64,000 bases of DNA, taken from the NCBI RefSeq assembly GCF_000980885.2, contig NZ_LBDA02000062.1, positions 43,682 to 107,681 on the forward strand. The letters run 5' to 3'. A model generated the notes under the pieces. The model had not been told where the DNA came from. It saw only the letters and a list, made by a program, of their open reading frames with translations, and ran no database searches. The translations under genes and the position numbers were made by a program. This DNA comes from Streptomyces malaysiense. Its GTDB lineage: Bacteria > Actinomycetota > Actinomycetes > Streptomycetales > Streptomycetaceae. Every line of letters begins with the position of its first letter. Position 1 is the stretch's first letter. This document shows, one piece after another, positions 37,562 through 44,953 of this stretch.

Positions 37562-40201
37562 ATGGATCTTCGTGTGGCCCGGCTGCGGGGGCTGCTCAAG
37601 GGACCCCGGCGGCTGGTGGCCGCCGCGGCCGCCGTCGTGCTGCTCGCGGGCGCCGGCACCTGGACGGCCGCCGCCTCGGGCGGACCCGAACCCGTGCACC
37701 GCGCCGACCGGATGATGGCCATGCCGGGCGGCGTGCGCCTGGACACCTCGTACTTCACCGCGGGCCCCGCCGGCCGCCGGCCCGCCGTCCTGCTCGCGCA
37801 CGGCTTCGGCGGCAGCAAGGACGACATGCGCGGGCAGGCCGAGGACCTCGCCCGCGACGGATACGCGGTCCTGACCTGGTCCGCGCGCGGCTTCGGCAGA
37901 TCCACCGGAAAGATCGGACTGAACGACCCGAAGACCGAGGTCGCCGACGTCTCCCGGCTCATCGACTGGCTCGCGAAGCAGCCGCAGGTACGGCTCGACA
38001 AGCCCGGCGACCCCCGCGTGGGCGTGGCCGGCGGTTCGTACGGCGGCGCCGTCTCGCTGCTCGCCGCGGGCCACGACCGGCGGGTGGACGCCATCGCACC
38101 GGCCCTGACCTACTGGAACCTCGCCGACTCCCTGTTCCCGAACGGCGTCTACAAGAAGCTGTGGGCCGGGGTCTTCTTCGGCGAGGGCGGCGGCTGTGCC
38201 CGCTTCGAACCCGCCCTGTGCCGGATGTACGAACGGGTCGCCACCTCCGGCACCCCGGACGCGGCCGCCCGCGCCCTGCTCCAGGAGCGCTCGCCGTCCG
38301 CCGTCGGCTCCCGCATCAAGGTGCCCACCCTGCTGGTGCAGGGCCAGACCGACTCGCTCTTCCCGCTCGGCCAGGCCGACGCGGCCGAGCACGCCATCAG
38401 GGCGGCCGGTGCCCTCGTCGACGTCGACTGGATCGCGGGCGGACACGACGGCGGCGACCTGGAGACCGGGCGCGTCCAGAACCGGGTGCGCGCCTGGTTC
38501 GACCGGTACCTGAAGGGCGACCGGGGCACCGACACCGGCCCCGCCTTCCGGATCACCCGCACCGGCGGCGTCGACTCCACGGACGGCACCGCCCAGCTCC
38601 GCGGAGCGAGCGCGAACGCCTACCCGGGCCTGCGCGCCGACCGGCACGGGATCGCCCTGTCCGGCCCCGCGCAGCGCATCGCCAACCCGGCCGGCGCGAG
38701 CCCGCCCGCCGTCTCCGCGCTGCCCGGCCTGGGCGGTCTCGGCCGGCTGTCCGCGCTGGGCCTCGGCACCGCCCTCGACTTCCCCGGCCAGTACGCCCAC
38801 TTCGACTCCGCGCCGCTCACCCGCACCCTCCGGATCACGGGCACTCCGACCGCCCGCGTCCACATCACCTCCACCGGCGGCGACGCCGTGCTGTTCGGCA
38901 AGGTCTACGACGTCGGCCCCGGCGGACACCAGGTGCTGCCCTCCCAGCTCGTCACCCCCTTCCGGGTGACCGGCGCCAGGAGCGGCAAGGACGTCACGGT
39001 CACCCTCCCGGCCATCGACCACGAGGTGCAGAAGGGCCACCGGCTCCGCCTGGTCCTCGCCACCACCGACCTCGGCTACGCCTCACCGGCCGCCCCGGCC
39101 ACGTACACCGTCGCCCTCAGGAGCACGCTGAGCGTCCCGACCGCGCCCGCCGTGCGCACCGCCGCGGCCCCGCTGCCCTCCTGGGTGTGGTGGCTGCCGC
39201 TCGCCGGCGCGGGGGCGGCCGCCGCCCTGCTGCTGACCGCCCGCCGCCGTACGGCCGCCCCCGCGCCCGATCCCGCGCTGACCGAGGTCCCGCTGGTCAT
39301 CGAGCGGCTGAGCAAGCGGTACGCGGGATCAGCCGACCGGTACGCGGTGCGCGAGCTGTCCTTCCGCGTCGAGCGGGGCCAGGTGCTCGGGCTGCTCGGC
39401 CCCAACGGCGCGGGCAAGACCACCACCCTGCGCATGCTGATGGGCCTGATCACCCCGGACGACGGCGGGATCCGCGTCTTCGGACACGCGATCCGCCCCG
39501 GCGCCCCGGTGCTCTCCCGGGTCGGCGCCTTCGTGGAGGGCGCGGGTTTCCTGCCGCACCTGTCCGGGCGGGAGAACCTGGAGCTGTACTGGCGGGCCAC
39601 CGGCCGTCCCGCCGAGGACGCCCATCTGGACGAGGCCCTGGAGATCGCCGGCCTCGGCGACGCGCTGGCCCGTGCGGTGCGCACCTACTCCCAGGGCATG
39701 CGCCAGCGCCTGGCCATCGCCCAGGCCATGCTCGGCCTCCCCGATCTGCTCATCCTGGACGAGCCCACCAACGGGCTCGACCCGCCCCAGATACGCGAGA
39801 TGCGCGAGGTGATGATCCGCTACGCGGCCGCCGGGCGCACCGTGATCGTCTCCAGCCACCTCCTCTCCGAGGTCGAGCAGTCCTGCACCCACCTCGTGGT
39901 GATGGACCGCGGCCGGCTGGTCCAGGCCGGACCCGTGCGGGACATCGTCGGCTCCGGGGACACCCTGCTCGTCGGCACCGCGGGCCGGGTGGCGGACCCC
40001 GTGGTGGAGAAGGTGGCCGCCCTGCCCGGCGTCGCCTCCGCCGTGCGCACCGACGACGGGCTGCTGATCCGCCTGGAGGCGGGCGGCACCGCCGAGCGGC
40101 TGGTCGCGGAGCTGGTGCGGCTCTCGGTGCCGGTCGCCTCGGTCGGCCCGCACCGCCGCCTGGAGGACGCGTTCCTCACCCTGATCGGAGGTTCCGCATG
40201 A
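37562..40201 (+). CDS. Extracytoplasmic serine hydrolase fused through a membrane helix to an ABC ATPase
   Basis: One 879-residue protein. A signal-anchor helix (about 17-38) is followed by an X-Pro dipeptidyl-peptidase/CocE-like hydrolase (about 45-530) with AHGFGGSKDDM, nucleophile elbow GVAGGSYGGAVSL, Asp in QGQTDSLFP and His in GGHDGG. A jelly-roll C-domain follows (to VALRSTLS). A second helix (about 543-562) returns the chain to the cytoplasm, and residues 577-879 are an ABC ATPase: GPNGAGKTT, signature YSQGMRQRLA, Walker B LLILDEPTNGLD. The permease gene overlaps its stop. The topology implies that hydrolysis outside is physically linked to an ATP-driven exporter. The hydrolase could cleave the exported product, such as an acylated or peptide substrate; that part is inference. 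Confidence 0.88.
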   Translation: MDLRVARLRGLLKGPRRLVAAAAAVVLLAGAGTWTAAASGGPEPVHRADRMMAMPGGVRLDTSYFTAGPAGRRPAVLLAHGFGGSKDDMRGQAEDLARDGYAVLTWSARGFGRSTGKIGLNDPKTEVADVSRLIDWLAKQPQVRLDKPGDPRVGVAGGSYGGAVSLLAAGHDRRVDAIAPALTYWNLADSLFPNGVYKKLWAGVFFGEGGGCARFEPALCRMYERVATSGTPDAAARALLQERSPSAVGSRIKVPTLLVQGQTDSLFPLGQADAAEHAIRAAGALVDVDWIAGGHDGGDLETGRVQNRVRAWFDRYLKGDRGTDTGPAFRITRTGGVDSTDGTAQLRGASANAYPGLRADRHGIALSGPAQRIANPAGASPPAVSALPGLGGLGRLSALGLGTALDFPGQYAHFDSAPLTRTLRITGTPTARVHITSTGGDAVLFGKVYDVGPGGHQVLPSQLVTPFRVTGARSGKDVTVTLPAIDHEVQKGHRLRLVLATTDLGYASPAAPATYTVALRSTLSVPTAPAVRTAAAPLPSWVWWLPLAGAGAAAALLLTARRRTAAPAPDPALTEVPLVIERLSKRYAGSADRYAVRELSFRVERGQVLGLLGPNGAGKTTTLRMLMGLITPDDGGIRVFGHAIRPGAPVLSRVGAFVEGAGFLPHLSGRENLELYWRATGRPAEDAHLDEALEIAGLGDALARAVRTYSQGMRQRLAIAQAMLGLPDLLILDEPTNGLDPPQIREMREVMIRYAAAGRTVIVSSHLLSEVEQSCTHLVVMDRGRLVQAGPVRDIVGSGDTLLVGTAGRVADPVVEKVAALPGVASAVRTDDGLLIRLEAGGTAERLVAELVRLSVPVASVGPHRRLEDAFLTLIGGSA

Positions 40202-41049
40202 GCACGCTCACCGAGGTGGCCTCCGGCTACCGCACCCGGGGCACCCTGCCCCCGCGCGTGGAGCTGGTCCGCCAGCTGGGGCGGCGCCGCACCCTGGTCA
40301 TGGGCGGGCTCCTCGCCGTACTGCCGTTCGTGCTGGTGATCGCCTTCGCCGTCGGCCACCCGTCGGGGCGCGACGGCCAGGTCACCCTGATGGACACGGC
40401 CACCGCGTCCGGGGCCAACTTCGCCGCGGTGAACCTGTTCGTCTCGGCCGGCTTCCTGCTGGTCGTGCCGGTCGCCCTGTTCTGCGGGGACACCGTGGCC
40501 GCCGAGGCCGACTGGTCCTCGCTGCGCTATCTGCTCGCCGCGCCCGTGCCCAGGGCCCGGCTGCTGTGGTCCAAGCTGGTCGTGGCGCTCGGGATGAGCC
40601 TCGCCGCGATGGTGCTGCTGCCGGCCGTCGCCCTCGCCGTCGGCACCGCCGCCTACGGCTGGGGACCGCTCCGGATACCCACCGGCGGCGAACTGGACCC
40701 CGGCACGGCCGTCCAGCGGCTCGTGGTGGCGGTGGCGTACATCTTCGTGTCCCAGCTGGTCACCGCCGGACTCGCGTTCTGGCTGTCGACGAAGACGGAC
40801 GCCCCGCTCGGCGCGGTCGGCGGCGCGGTCGGGCTGACCATCGTCGGCAATGTCCTGGACGCCGTCACCGCGCTGGGCCACTGGCGCGACTTCCTGCCCG
40901 CGCACTGGCAGTTCGCCTGGGCCGACGCCCTCCAGCCGCACGCCGAGTGGTCCGGGATGATCCAGGGCGCCGCCCTCTCGGTGACCTGCGCGCTCGTACT
41001 GTTCGCGCTGGCCTTCCGGGGGTTCGCCCGCAAGGACATCGTCTCCTAG
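40198..41049 (+). CDS. ABC-2 type permease partner of the hydrolase-ATPase
   Basis: A 283-residue membrane protein with six predicted helices (for example TLVMGGLLAVLPFVLVIAFA and NLFVSAGFLLVVPVALF). A cytoplasmic segment DWSSLRYLLAAPVPRARLLW after helix 2 is the ABC-2 coupling region. It overlaps the stop of the upstream fusion gene (ATGA at 40198-40201), so the two form one transporter of the ABC-2 (NatB/CcmB-like) type, probably as a 2:2 complex. Substrate unknown. A hairpin terminator follows. Confidence 0.88.
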   Translation: MSTLTEVASGYRTRGTLPPRVELVRQLGRRRTLVMGGLLAVLPFVLVIAFAVGHPSGRDGQVTLMDTATASGANFAAVNLFVSAGFLLVVPVALFCGDTVAAEADWSSLRYLLAAPVPRARLLWSKLVVALGMSLAAMVLLPAVALAVGTAAYGWGPLRIPTGGELDPGTAVQRLVVAVAYIFVSQLVTAGLAFWLSTKTDAPLGAVGGAVGLTIVGNVLDAVTALGHWRDFLPAHWQFAWADALQPHAEWSGMIQGAALSVTCALVLFALAFRGFARKDIVS

Positions 41050-41076
41050 GTGCCGGCAGGTCCCGCACACGGCGAA

Positions 41077-41111
41077 ACGGCGGGCCACCGGGGGAGCCGG
41101 TGACCCGCCGT
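41077..41111. terminator. Terminator hairpin between the permease and a rodlin gene
   Basis: ACGGCGGG ... CCCGCCGT closes around ACCGG/CCGGT. It lies between two convergent stop codons and is nearly identical to the hairpin at 41690-41724. Confidence 0.75.
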
Positions 41112-41128
41112 CGCGGGAATGCGTCCGA

Positions 41129-41536
41129 TCAGCTGCCGACGGCGCCGTTGCCCGACAGGGCGGAGATGTCGTCCAGGAGGTGCGAGAGCGGCTCGTCGCC
41201 CTTCGCCTGCGTCGAGTTCTCCGTGCACTGCTGGGTCTGCGGCGAGGACAGGACCGGGATGTCCTGGACGCCGACGTTGACCAGGGCGACCAGCGACTGG
41301 GCGTCGAGCTTCGCCGGCAGGCCGACGCAGGGCTTGTTGAGCGAACCCTCGACGAGCGAGAGCTGCGGGCTCATGCTGCCGGAGGTGGCCGAGTTGCCGA
41401 AGGCCGACGTGGCGCCGTTGCCGCTGAGCGACGTGGTGCCGTGGTCGTTGCCGATGGCGAGGGCCTGGGGAGCCGCCGCACCGGCCAGACCGGCGACGGA
41501 GGCGGCGACGGCCGCGGTTGCCCACAGCTTCTTCAT
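41129..41536 (-). CDS. Rodlin, third copy
   Basis: A 135-residue secreted rodlin. Rodlins align chaplin fibrils into the rodlet layer of aerial hyphae and spores. The signal peptide runs MKKLWATAAVAASVAGLAG to ALA. The mature part has AIGNDHGTTSLSGNGAT, NKPCVGLPAK, NVGVQDIPVLSS and QTQQCTENSTQAKGDEPLSH, with the two conserved cysteines. The ATG at 41536 follows AAGGGA. It stands in tandem behind the rodlin at 41743-42153 and shares with it both the 3' coding sequence and the terminator, so it looks like a recent duplication. S. coelicolor has two rodlins. Confidence 0.92.
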   Translation of the reverse strand: MKKLWATAAVAASVAGLAGAAAPQALAIGNDHGTTSLSGNGATSAFGNSATSGSMSPQLSLVEGSLNKPCVGLPAKLDAQSLVALVNVGVQDIPVLSSPQTQQCTENSTQAKGDEPLSHLLDDISALSGNGAVGS

Positions 41537-41689
41537 GTTCGTTCCCTTCGAAAGGCGGACTCCGGGGAGGAGCTGCGTGACCGTCAACTGCCCGAATGGG
41601 GCCCTGGTTGCGGCTTTTGCCCCGTTTGGAGCAGTGTGGTCGGATAAATGGATGAACGTCCCCCGTCGAGCCGGCACCGGAACGGCGAA

Positions 41690-41724
41690 ACGGCGGGCCA
41701 CCGGGGGAGCCGGTGACCCGCCGT
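41690..41724 (-). terminator. Duplicated rodlin terminator
   Basis: The same hairpin as at 41077-41111, with the same flanks (CGAAACGG before, CGCGGG.A.GCGTCCGATCAGCTGCCG after). It ends the second rodlin transcript and shows that the duplication included the 3' untranslated region. Confidence 0.75.
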
Positions 41725-41742
41725 TCGCGGGGACGCGTCCGA

Positions 41743-42153
41743 TCAGCTGCCGGTGGCGCCGTTGCCCGACAGGGCGGAGATGTCGTCCAGGATGTGCGAC
41801 AGGGCCTCGTCGCCCTTCGCCTGCGTCGAGTTCTCCGTGCACTGCTGGGTCTGCGGCGAGGACAGGATCGGGATGTCCTGGACGCCGACGTTGACCAGGC
41901 CCACCAGCGACTGGAGGTCCGCCTTCGCCGGCAGACCGATGCAGGGCTTGTTGAACGAGCCCTGGATGAGCGCCATCTGCGGGCTCATGTTGCCGTAGGT
42001 GGCCGAGTTGCCGTACGTCTGCGCGGCGCCGTTGCCGCTGTAGGACGTCGTGCCGGTGTCGTTGCCGATGGCCAGGGCCGGCGCCGCGGCGGCTGCGGAG
42101 GCACCGACGACGGAAGCGGCGACCGCGGCGGTGGCCATAACCTTCTTGATCAC
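41743..42153 (-). CDS. rdlB: Rodlin (RdlB-position)
   Basis: A 136-residue secreted rodlin, divergent from the next rodlin as rdlA and rdlB are in S. coelicolor. The GTG start at 42153 (VIKKVMATAAVAASVVG) follows AGAAGGGA. The mature part has AIGNDTGTTSYSGNGA, NKPCIGLPAK, GVQDIPILSS and QQCTENSTQAKGDEALSH. A hydrophobic mature domain with two cysteines fits assembly into the fibrous outer layer with chaplins. The symbol is given by position only. Confidence 0.9.
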   Translation of the reverse strand: MIKKVMATAAVAASVVGASAAAAAPALAIGNDTGTTSYSGNGAAQTYGNSATYGNMSPQMALIQGSFNKPCIGLPAKADLQSLVGLVNVGVQDIPILSSPQTQQCTENSTQAKGDEALSHILDDISALSGNGATGS

Positions 42154-42400
42154 TTGCTGTTCCCTTCTGAAGACACCCCGTCCACCGGAGCGATCTGGTT
42201 CAACGGCTCCGCACGCCCACGAGTTGCCCTCGTTCACTCCAATGGCTCATATGGCGCCGGGGGCGGCGATCAGCCGGCGAATGTCGCCGAATACCGCCGG
42301 ACGATCCGATCGGGTGATGCACCGCAACCAAACGGCGGCGACCCGGTTGATGCCAGGGCAGGAACGTGCGTCTTGGCGAAAGCCAGGAAAGGAATGCGAA

Positions 42401-42811
42401 ATGCTGAAGAAGGCAATGGCCGCGGCGGCGGTCGCCGCGTCATTCATCGGTGTGTCTGCGGCGGCGGCCCCTCAGGCGCTTGCCATCGGCAACGACACGG
42501 GCACCACCTCGGCCAGCGGTGTCGGTGCCAGTGAGGCGTTCGGGAACGCCGTGACCAGCGGCGACCTGAGCCCGCAGGCCACGCTGGTGGGCGGCTCGCT
42601 CAACGACCTGTGCGTCGGCCTGCCCGCGAAGGCGGACGTCCAGTCGGTCCTCGCCGCCCTGAATGTCGGCGTCCAGGAAATCCCCGTGCTGTCCTCGCCG
42701 CAGACCCAGCAGTGCGCCGAGAATTCGACGCAGGCCAAGGACGACGAGCCGCTCTCGCACATCGCGGACGACATCTCCGTGCTGGCGGGCAACGGCGCCG
42801 TCGGCAGCTGA
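42401..42811 (+). CDS. rdlA: Rodlin (RdlA-position)
   Basis: A 136-residue rodlin divergent from the previous gene over a 247-base shared promoter region. The signal peptide is MLKKAMAAAAVAASFIGVSA to ALA. The mature sequence has AIGNDTGTTSASGVGAS, NDLCVGLPAKADVQS, NVGVQEIPVLSS and QQCAENSTQAKDDEPLSH. It is more diverged from the other two than they are from each other. The ATG at 42401 follows AAAGGA. A strong terminator follows. Confidence 0.92.
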   Translation: MLKKAMAAAAVAASFIGVSAAAAPQALAIGNDTGTTSASGVGASEAFGNAVTSGDLSPQATLVGGSLNDLCVGLPAKADVQSVLAALNVGVQEIPVLSSPQTQQCAENSTQAKDDEPLSHIADDISVLAGNGAVGS

Positions 42812-42831
42812 AAGGGCCCCACCCCCGAGTG

Positions 42832-42880
42832 CCGTCCGGGCGCCGCGCCGAATTCTCGGTGCGGCGCCCGGACGGTTTTG
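42832..42880 (+). terminator. Rho-independent terminator of the rodlin gene
   Basis: CCGTCCGGGCGCCGC (42832-42846) pairs fully with GCGGCGCCCGGACGG (42861-42875), a nested CCGA/TCGG stem fills the loop, and TTTTG follows. Confidence 0.92.
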
Positions 42881-43096
42881 TCGTTCTTCCCGAATAAGCG
42901 TCTATCTGTTGATCGTCCAAGGTGTCAATTCTATGGGGGCGTTCGAGTGAATTAGGGGGCTGGGCGCGTTCGAGGGTTTCTCCGGCCGTCTATCCCTCGT
43001 TTTACAACCTGCCGGTCATGGTGCGAGCCGTTCAAGGCTGTGCTCGCTCGGTTTCGGCCGCTCATAGGGGCATGACCGTCAGAGAAGGGAAAATCC

Positions 43097-43324
43097 ATGA
43101 AGAAGAGCGCTGCCGTCGTCGCCGGTGCCCTCCTGGCGCTGGGCGGGGCCGCCCCCGCCTTCGCCGACTCCGGGGCCGATGCCCTCGCCGCGAACTCCCC
43201 GGGCATGCTCTCCGGCAACGTGATCGAGATGCCTGTGCACGTCCCGGTCAACCTGTGCGGCGACTCCGTGGACGTCATCGGTCTGCTGAACCCCGGGTTC
43301 GGCAACACCTGCGCCAACGGCTGA
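43097..43324 (+). CDS. Short chaplin (ChpD-position)
   Basis: A 75-residue short chaplin. Its signal peptide (MKKSAAVVAGALLALGG to AFA) is followed by a single chaplin domain: ANSPGMLSGNVIEMPVHVPV, then NLCGDSVDVIGLLNPGFGN and TCANG, with the two conserved cysteines. Chaplins self-assemble into amyloid at the air-water interface, lowering surface tension and coating aerial hyphae. The ATG at 43097 follows AGAAGGG. It sits next to rodlin genes as chpD does in S. coelicolor. Confidence 0.93.
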   Translation: MKKSAAVVAGALLALGGAAPAFADSGADALAANSPGMLSGNVIEMPVHVPVNLCGDSVDVIGLLNPGFGNTCANG

Positions 43325-43364
43325 CGTCCGGTACCCACCGCACGCCAGCCGGCCGGCTGCTTCC

Positions 43365-43418
43365 AGGCCGGCCCCGGACCGACGATCCACAGATCCTTTG
43401 GCCCGGGGCCGGCCTTTC
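43365..43418 (+). terminator. Terminator of the short chaplin gene
   Basis: AGGCCGGCCCCGG (43365-43377) pairs perfectly with CCGGGGCCGGCCT (43403-43415), followed by TT. It separates the short and long chaplin genes. Confidence 0.75.
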
Positions 43419-43455
43419 CGTATCTCCGAGCAGTTCGAGTAGGAAGACTACGAGA

Positions 43456-44271
43456 TTGCGACAGACCCTCAGCAAGGGCATGGTCGTGGCCGCAGCTGCC
43501 GCGACCGGCGTGCTTTCGTTGTACGGCACGGCCGCGCTCGCCGACTCCAACGCCCAGTCCGTGACCCAGGGCTCACCGGGCATGCTGTCCGGCAACAGCA
43601 TCCAGGTCCCGGTGCATGTGCCGGTCAACGTCTGCGGCGACTCCGTGGACGTCATCGGTCTGCTGAACCCCGCGTTCGGCAACACCTGTGTCAATGGCGG
43701 CCACCCGGTCGCCCCGCGCCCCACCGATCCCCGCGACGACGATCCGCCGCCGCCGGCCTACGGTCATGACGATCCGACGCCCACGCCTGTGTCGTACGGT
43801 CATGACGACCCGACGCCCACGCCTGTGTCGTACGGTCATGACGACCCGACGCCCACGCCTGTGTCGTACGGCCATGACGACCCGACACCCACGCCTGTGT
43901 CGTACGGCCATGACGACCCGACCCCGCCGGCCTACGGCCATGACGACCCCACGCCGCCGCCGTCCTACGGCCGCCCCGATCCGAAGCCGACCCCCACGTC
44001 GTACGGCAGCGACGACCCCACCCCGACCTCCTACGGGAGCGACGATCCCACGCCGCCGTCCTCCTACGGCAGCGACGACCCGACCCCGCCCGGTTCGTAC
44101 GGAAATGACGAGCCCACCCCGCCCGGTTCGTACGGCAACGACGAGCCGCCGACCCTGCCGCACACCGGTGGCAACGCCAAGGCCATGATCGCGACGTCGG
44201 CCGCCAGCGCCGCGCTGATCATGGCGGGTGTGGTGCTGTACCGTCGCGGCCGGACAGCCGTCCGTCGGTGA
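43456..44271 (+). CDS. Chimeric long chaplin: one chaplin domain, repeat stalk, LPHTG sorting signal
   Basis: A 271-residue cell-wall protein. The TTG start at 43456 follows AGGAAG at 43441-43446. Signal peptide about 1-29; chaplin domain 36-81 with Cys60 and Cys78; a hydrophilic stalk to about 233 built of 12-residue repeats (YGHDDPTPTPVS) that degrade to YGSDDPTP and YGNDEPTPPGS; then LPHTG (234-238), a membrane helix and a basic tail. Known long chaplins (ChpA-C) have two chaplin domains and a LAXTG signal for class E sortases. Here the second domain is replaced by an Asp/Pro/Tyr-rich stalk and the motif is LPXTG. It occupies the chpA position next to the ChpD-like gene and would anchor the chaplin layer to peptidoglycan. 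Confidence 0.88.
   Translation: MRQTLSKGMVVAAAAATGVLSLYGTAALADSNAQSVTQGSPGMLSGNSIQVPVHVPVNVCGDSVDVIGLLNPAFGNTCVNGGHPVAPRPTDPRDDDPPPPAYGHDDPTPTPVSYGHDDPTPTPVSYGHDDPTPTPVSYGHDDPTPTPVSYGHDDPTPPAYGHDDPTPPPSYGRPDPKPTPTSYGSDDPTPTSYGSDDPTPPSSYGSDDPTPPGSYGNDEPTPPGSYGNDEPPTLPHTGGNAKAMIATSAASAALIMAGVVLYRRGRTAVRR
43759..43902 (+). repeat. Four tandem 36-bp repeats in the long chaplin gene
   Basis: Units begin at TAC codons at 43759, 43795, 43831 and 43867 and encode YGHDDPTPTPVS with only one or two silent changes between copies. Degenerate shorter units continue to about 44150. Near-identity at the DNA level means recent expansion, so copy number is probably variable between strains. Confidence 0.9.
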
Positions 44272-44276
44272 GCTGC

Positions 44277-44343
44277 CGGGTGCCGGACCCCGAGCGTCCG
44301 GCACCCGCCGCCCAGGACCCCCGCACACACCCGTGCGGGGGTC
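44277..44343 (+). terminator. Double terminator behind the long chaplin
   Basis: Two consecutive perfect hairpins: CGGGTGCCGGAC (44277-44288) with GTCCGGCACCCG (44296-44307), and GACCCCCGCAC (44316-44326) with GTGCGGGGGTC (44333-44343), the latter followed by TTC. Confidence 0.85.
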
Positions 44344-44487
44344 TTCGGCGAGGGCGGCCAAGTCCCGTCCGGGCGGCACCCGTCGCACATCACTCCTTTG
44401 GCCGCACAACCCGGGGGCGCGCGACGCGTTGACACAACGCCGGGCATCCGCCCGGATGTTTGTGTCTATTACAAGGAGCACCTCTCC

Positions 44488-44727
44488 ATGTCGCGTATCG
44501 CGAAGGGTCTGGTCCTGACCTCCGCCGCCGTCGCGGCCGTCGCCGGCGCCGCCGGTGTCGCCGCCGCCGACTCCGGCGCGAACGGCGCCGCCGCCAACTC
44601 GCCCGGTTTCGTCTCGGGCAATGTCGTCGAGGTCCCGGTCCACGTCCCGGTCAACGTCTGCGGCGACTCCGTGGACGTCATCGGTCTGCTGAACCCGGCG
44701 TTCGGCAACACCTGCGCCAACGGCTGA
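44488..44727 (+). CDS. Short chaplin (ChpF-position)
   Basis: A 79-residue short chaplin with signal peptide MSRIAKGLVLTSAAVAAVAG to AAA and the chaplin domain ANSPGFVSGNVVEVPVHVPV, NVCGDSVDVIGLLNPAFGN and TCANG (two cysteines). The ATG at 44488 follows AAGGAG at 44472-44477. It is the third chaplin in this cluster and, from memory of gene order, corresponds to chpF. A terminator lies 24 bases behind. Confidence 0.92.
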   Translation: MSRIAKGLVLTSAAVAAVAGAAGVAAADSGANGAAANSPGFVSGNVVEVPVHVPVNVCGDSVDVIGLLNPAFGNTCANG

Positions 44728-44750
44728 CGTCCGGGGCGCACACCCCTTCG

Positions 44751-44800
44751 ACCGGCCGTCCACCCCCGCGCATCCGTCGCGGTGGCGGGCGGCCGGTTTT
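44751..44800 (+). terminator. Terminator of the short chaplin gene
   Basis: ACCGGCCG (44751-44758) pairs with CGGCCGGT (44790-44797), the loop contains a further GCG/CGC stem, and TTTT follows. Confidence 0.75.
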
Positions 44801-44953
44801 CCTGTGTGTCCCCGCGCGCTCCCGGGCGCCGATCCCCCGTACGGGGCAGCGGTGGGCCCGGACGGGGCATGCGGCACGGTGAGCGGTTGCGGGGGCGGGA
44901 GGGGCGAACTGACGGTGGGCTGAGACCTCGAAGCCCAGCCGAAAGGAACGTCC

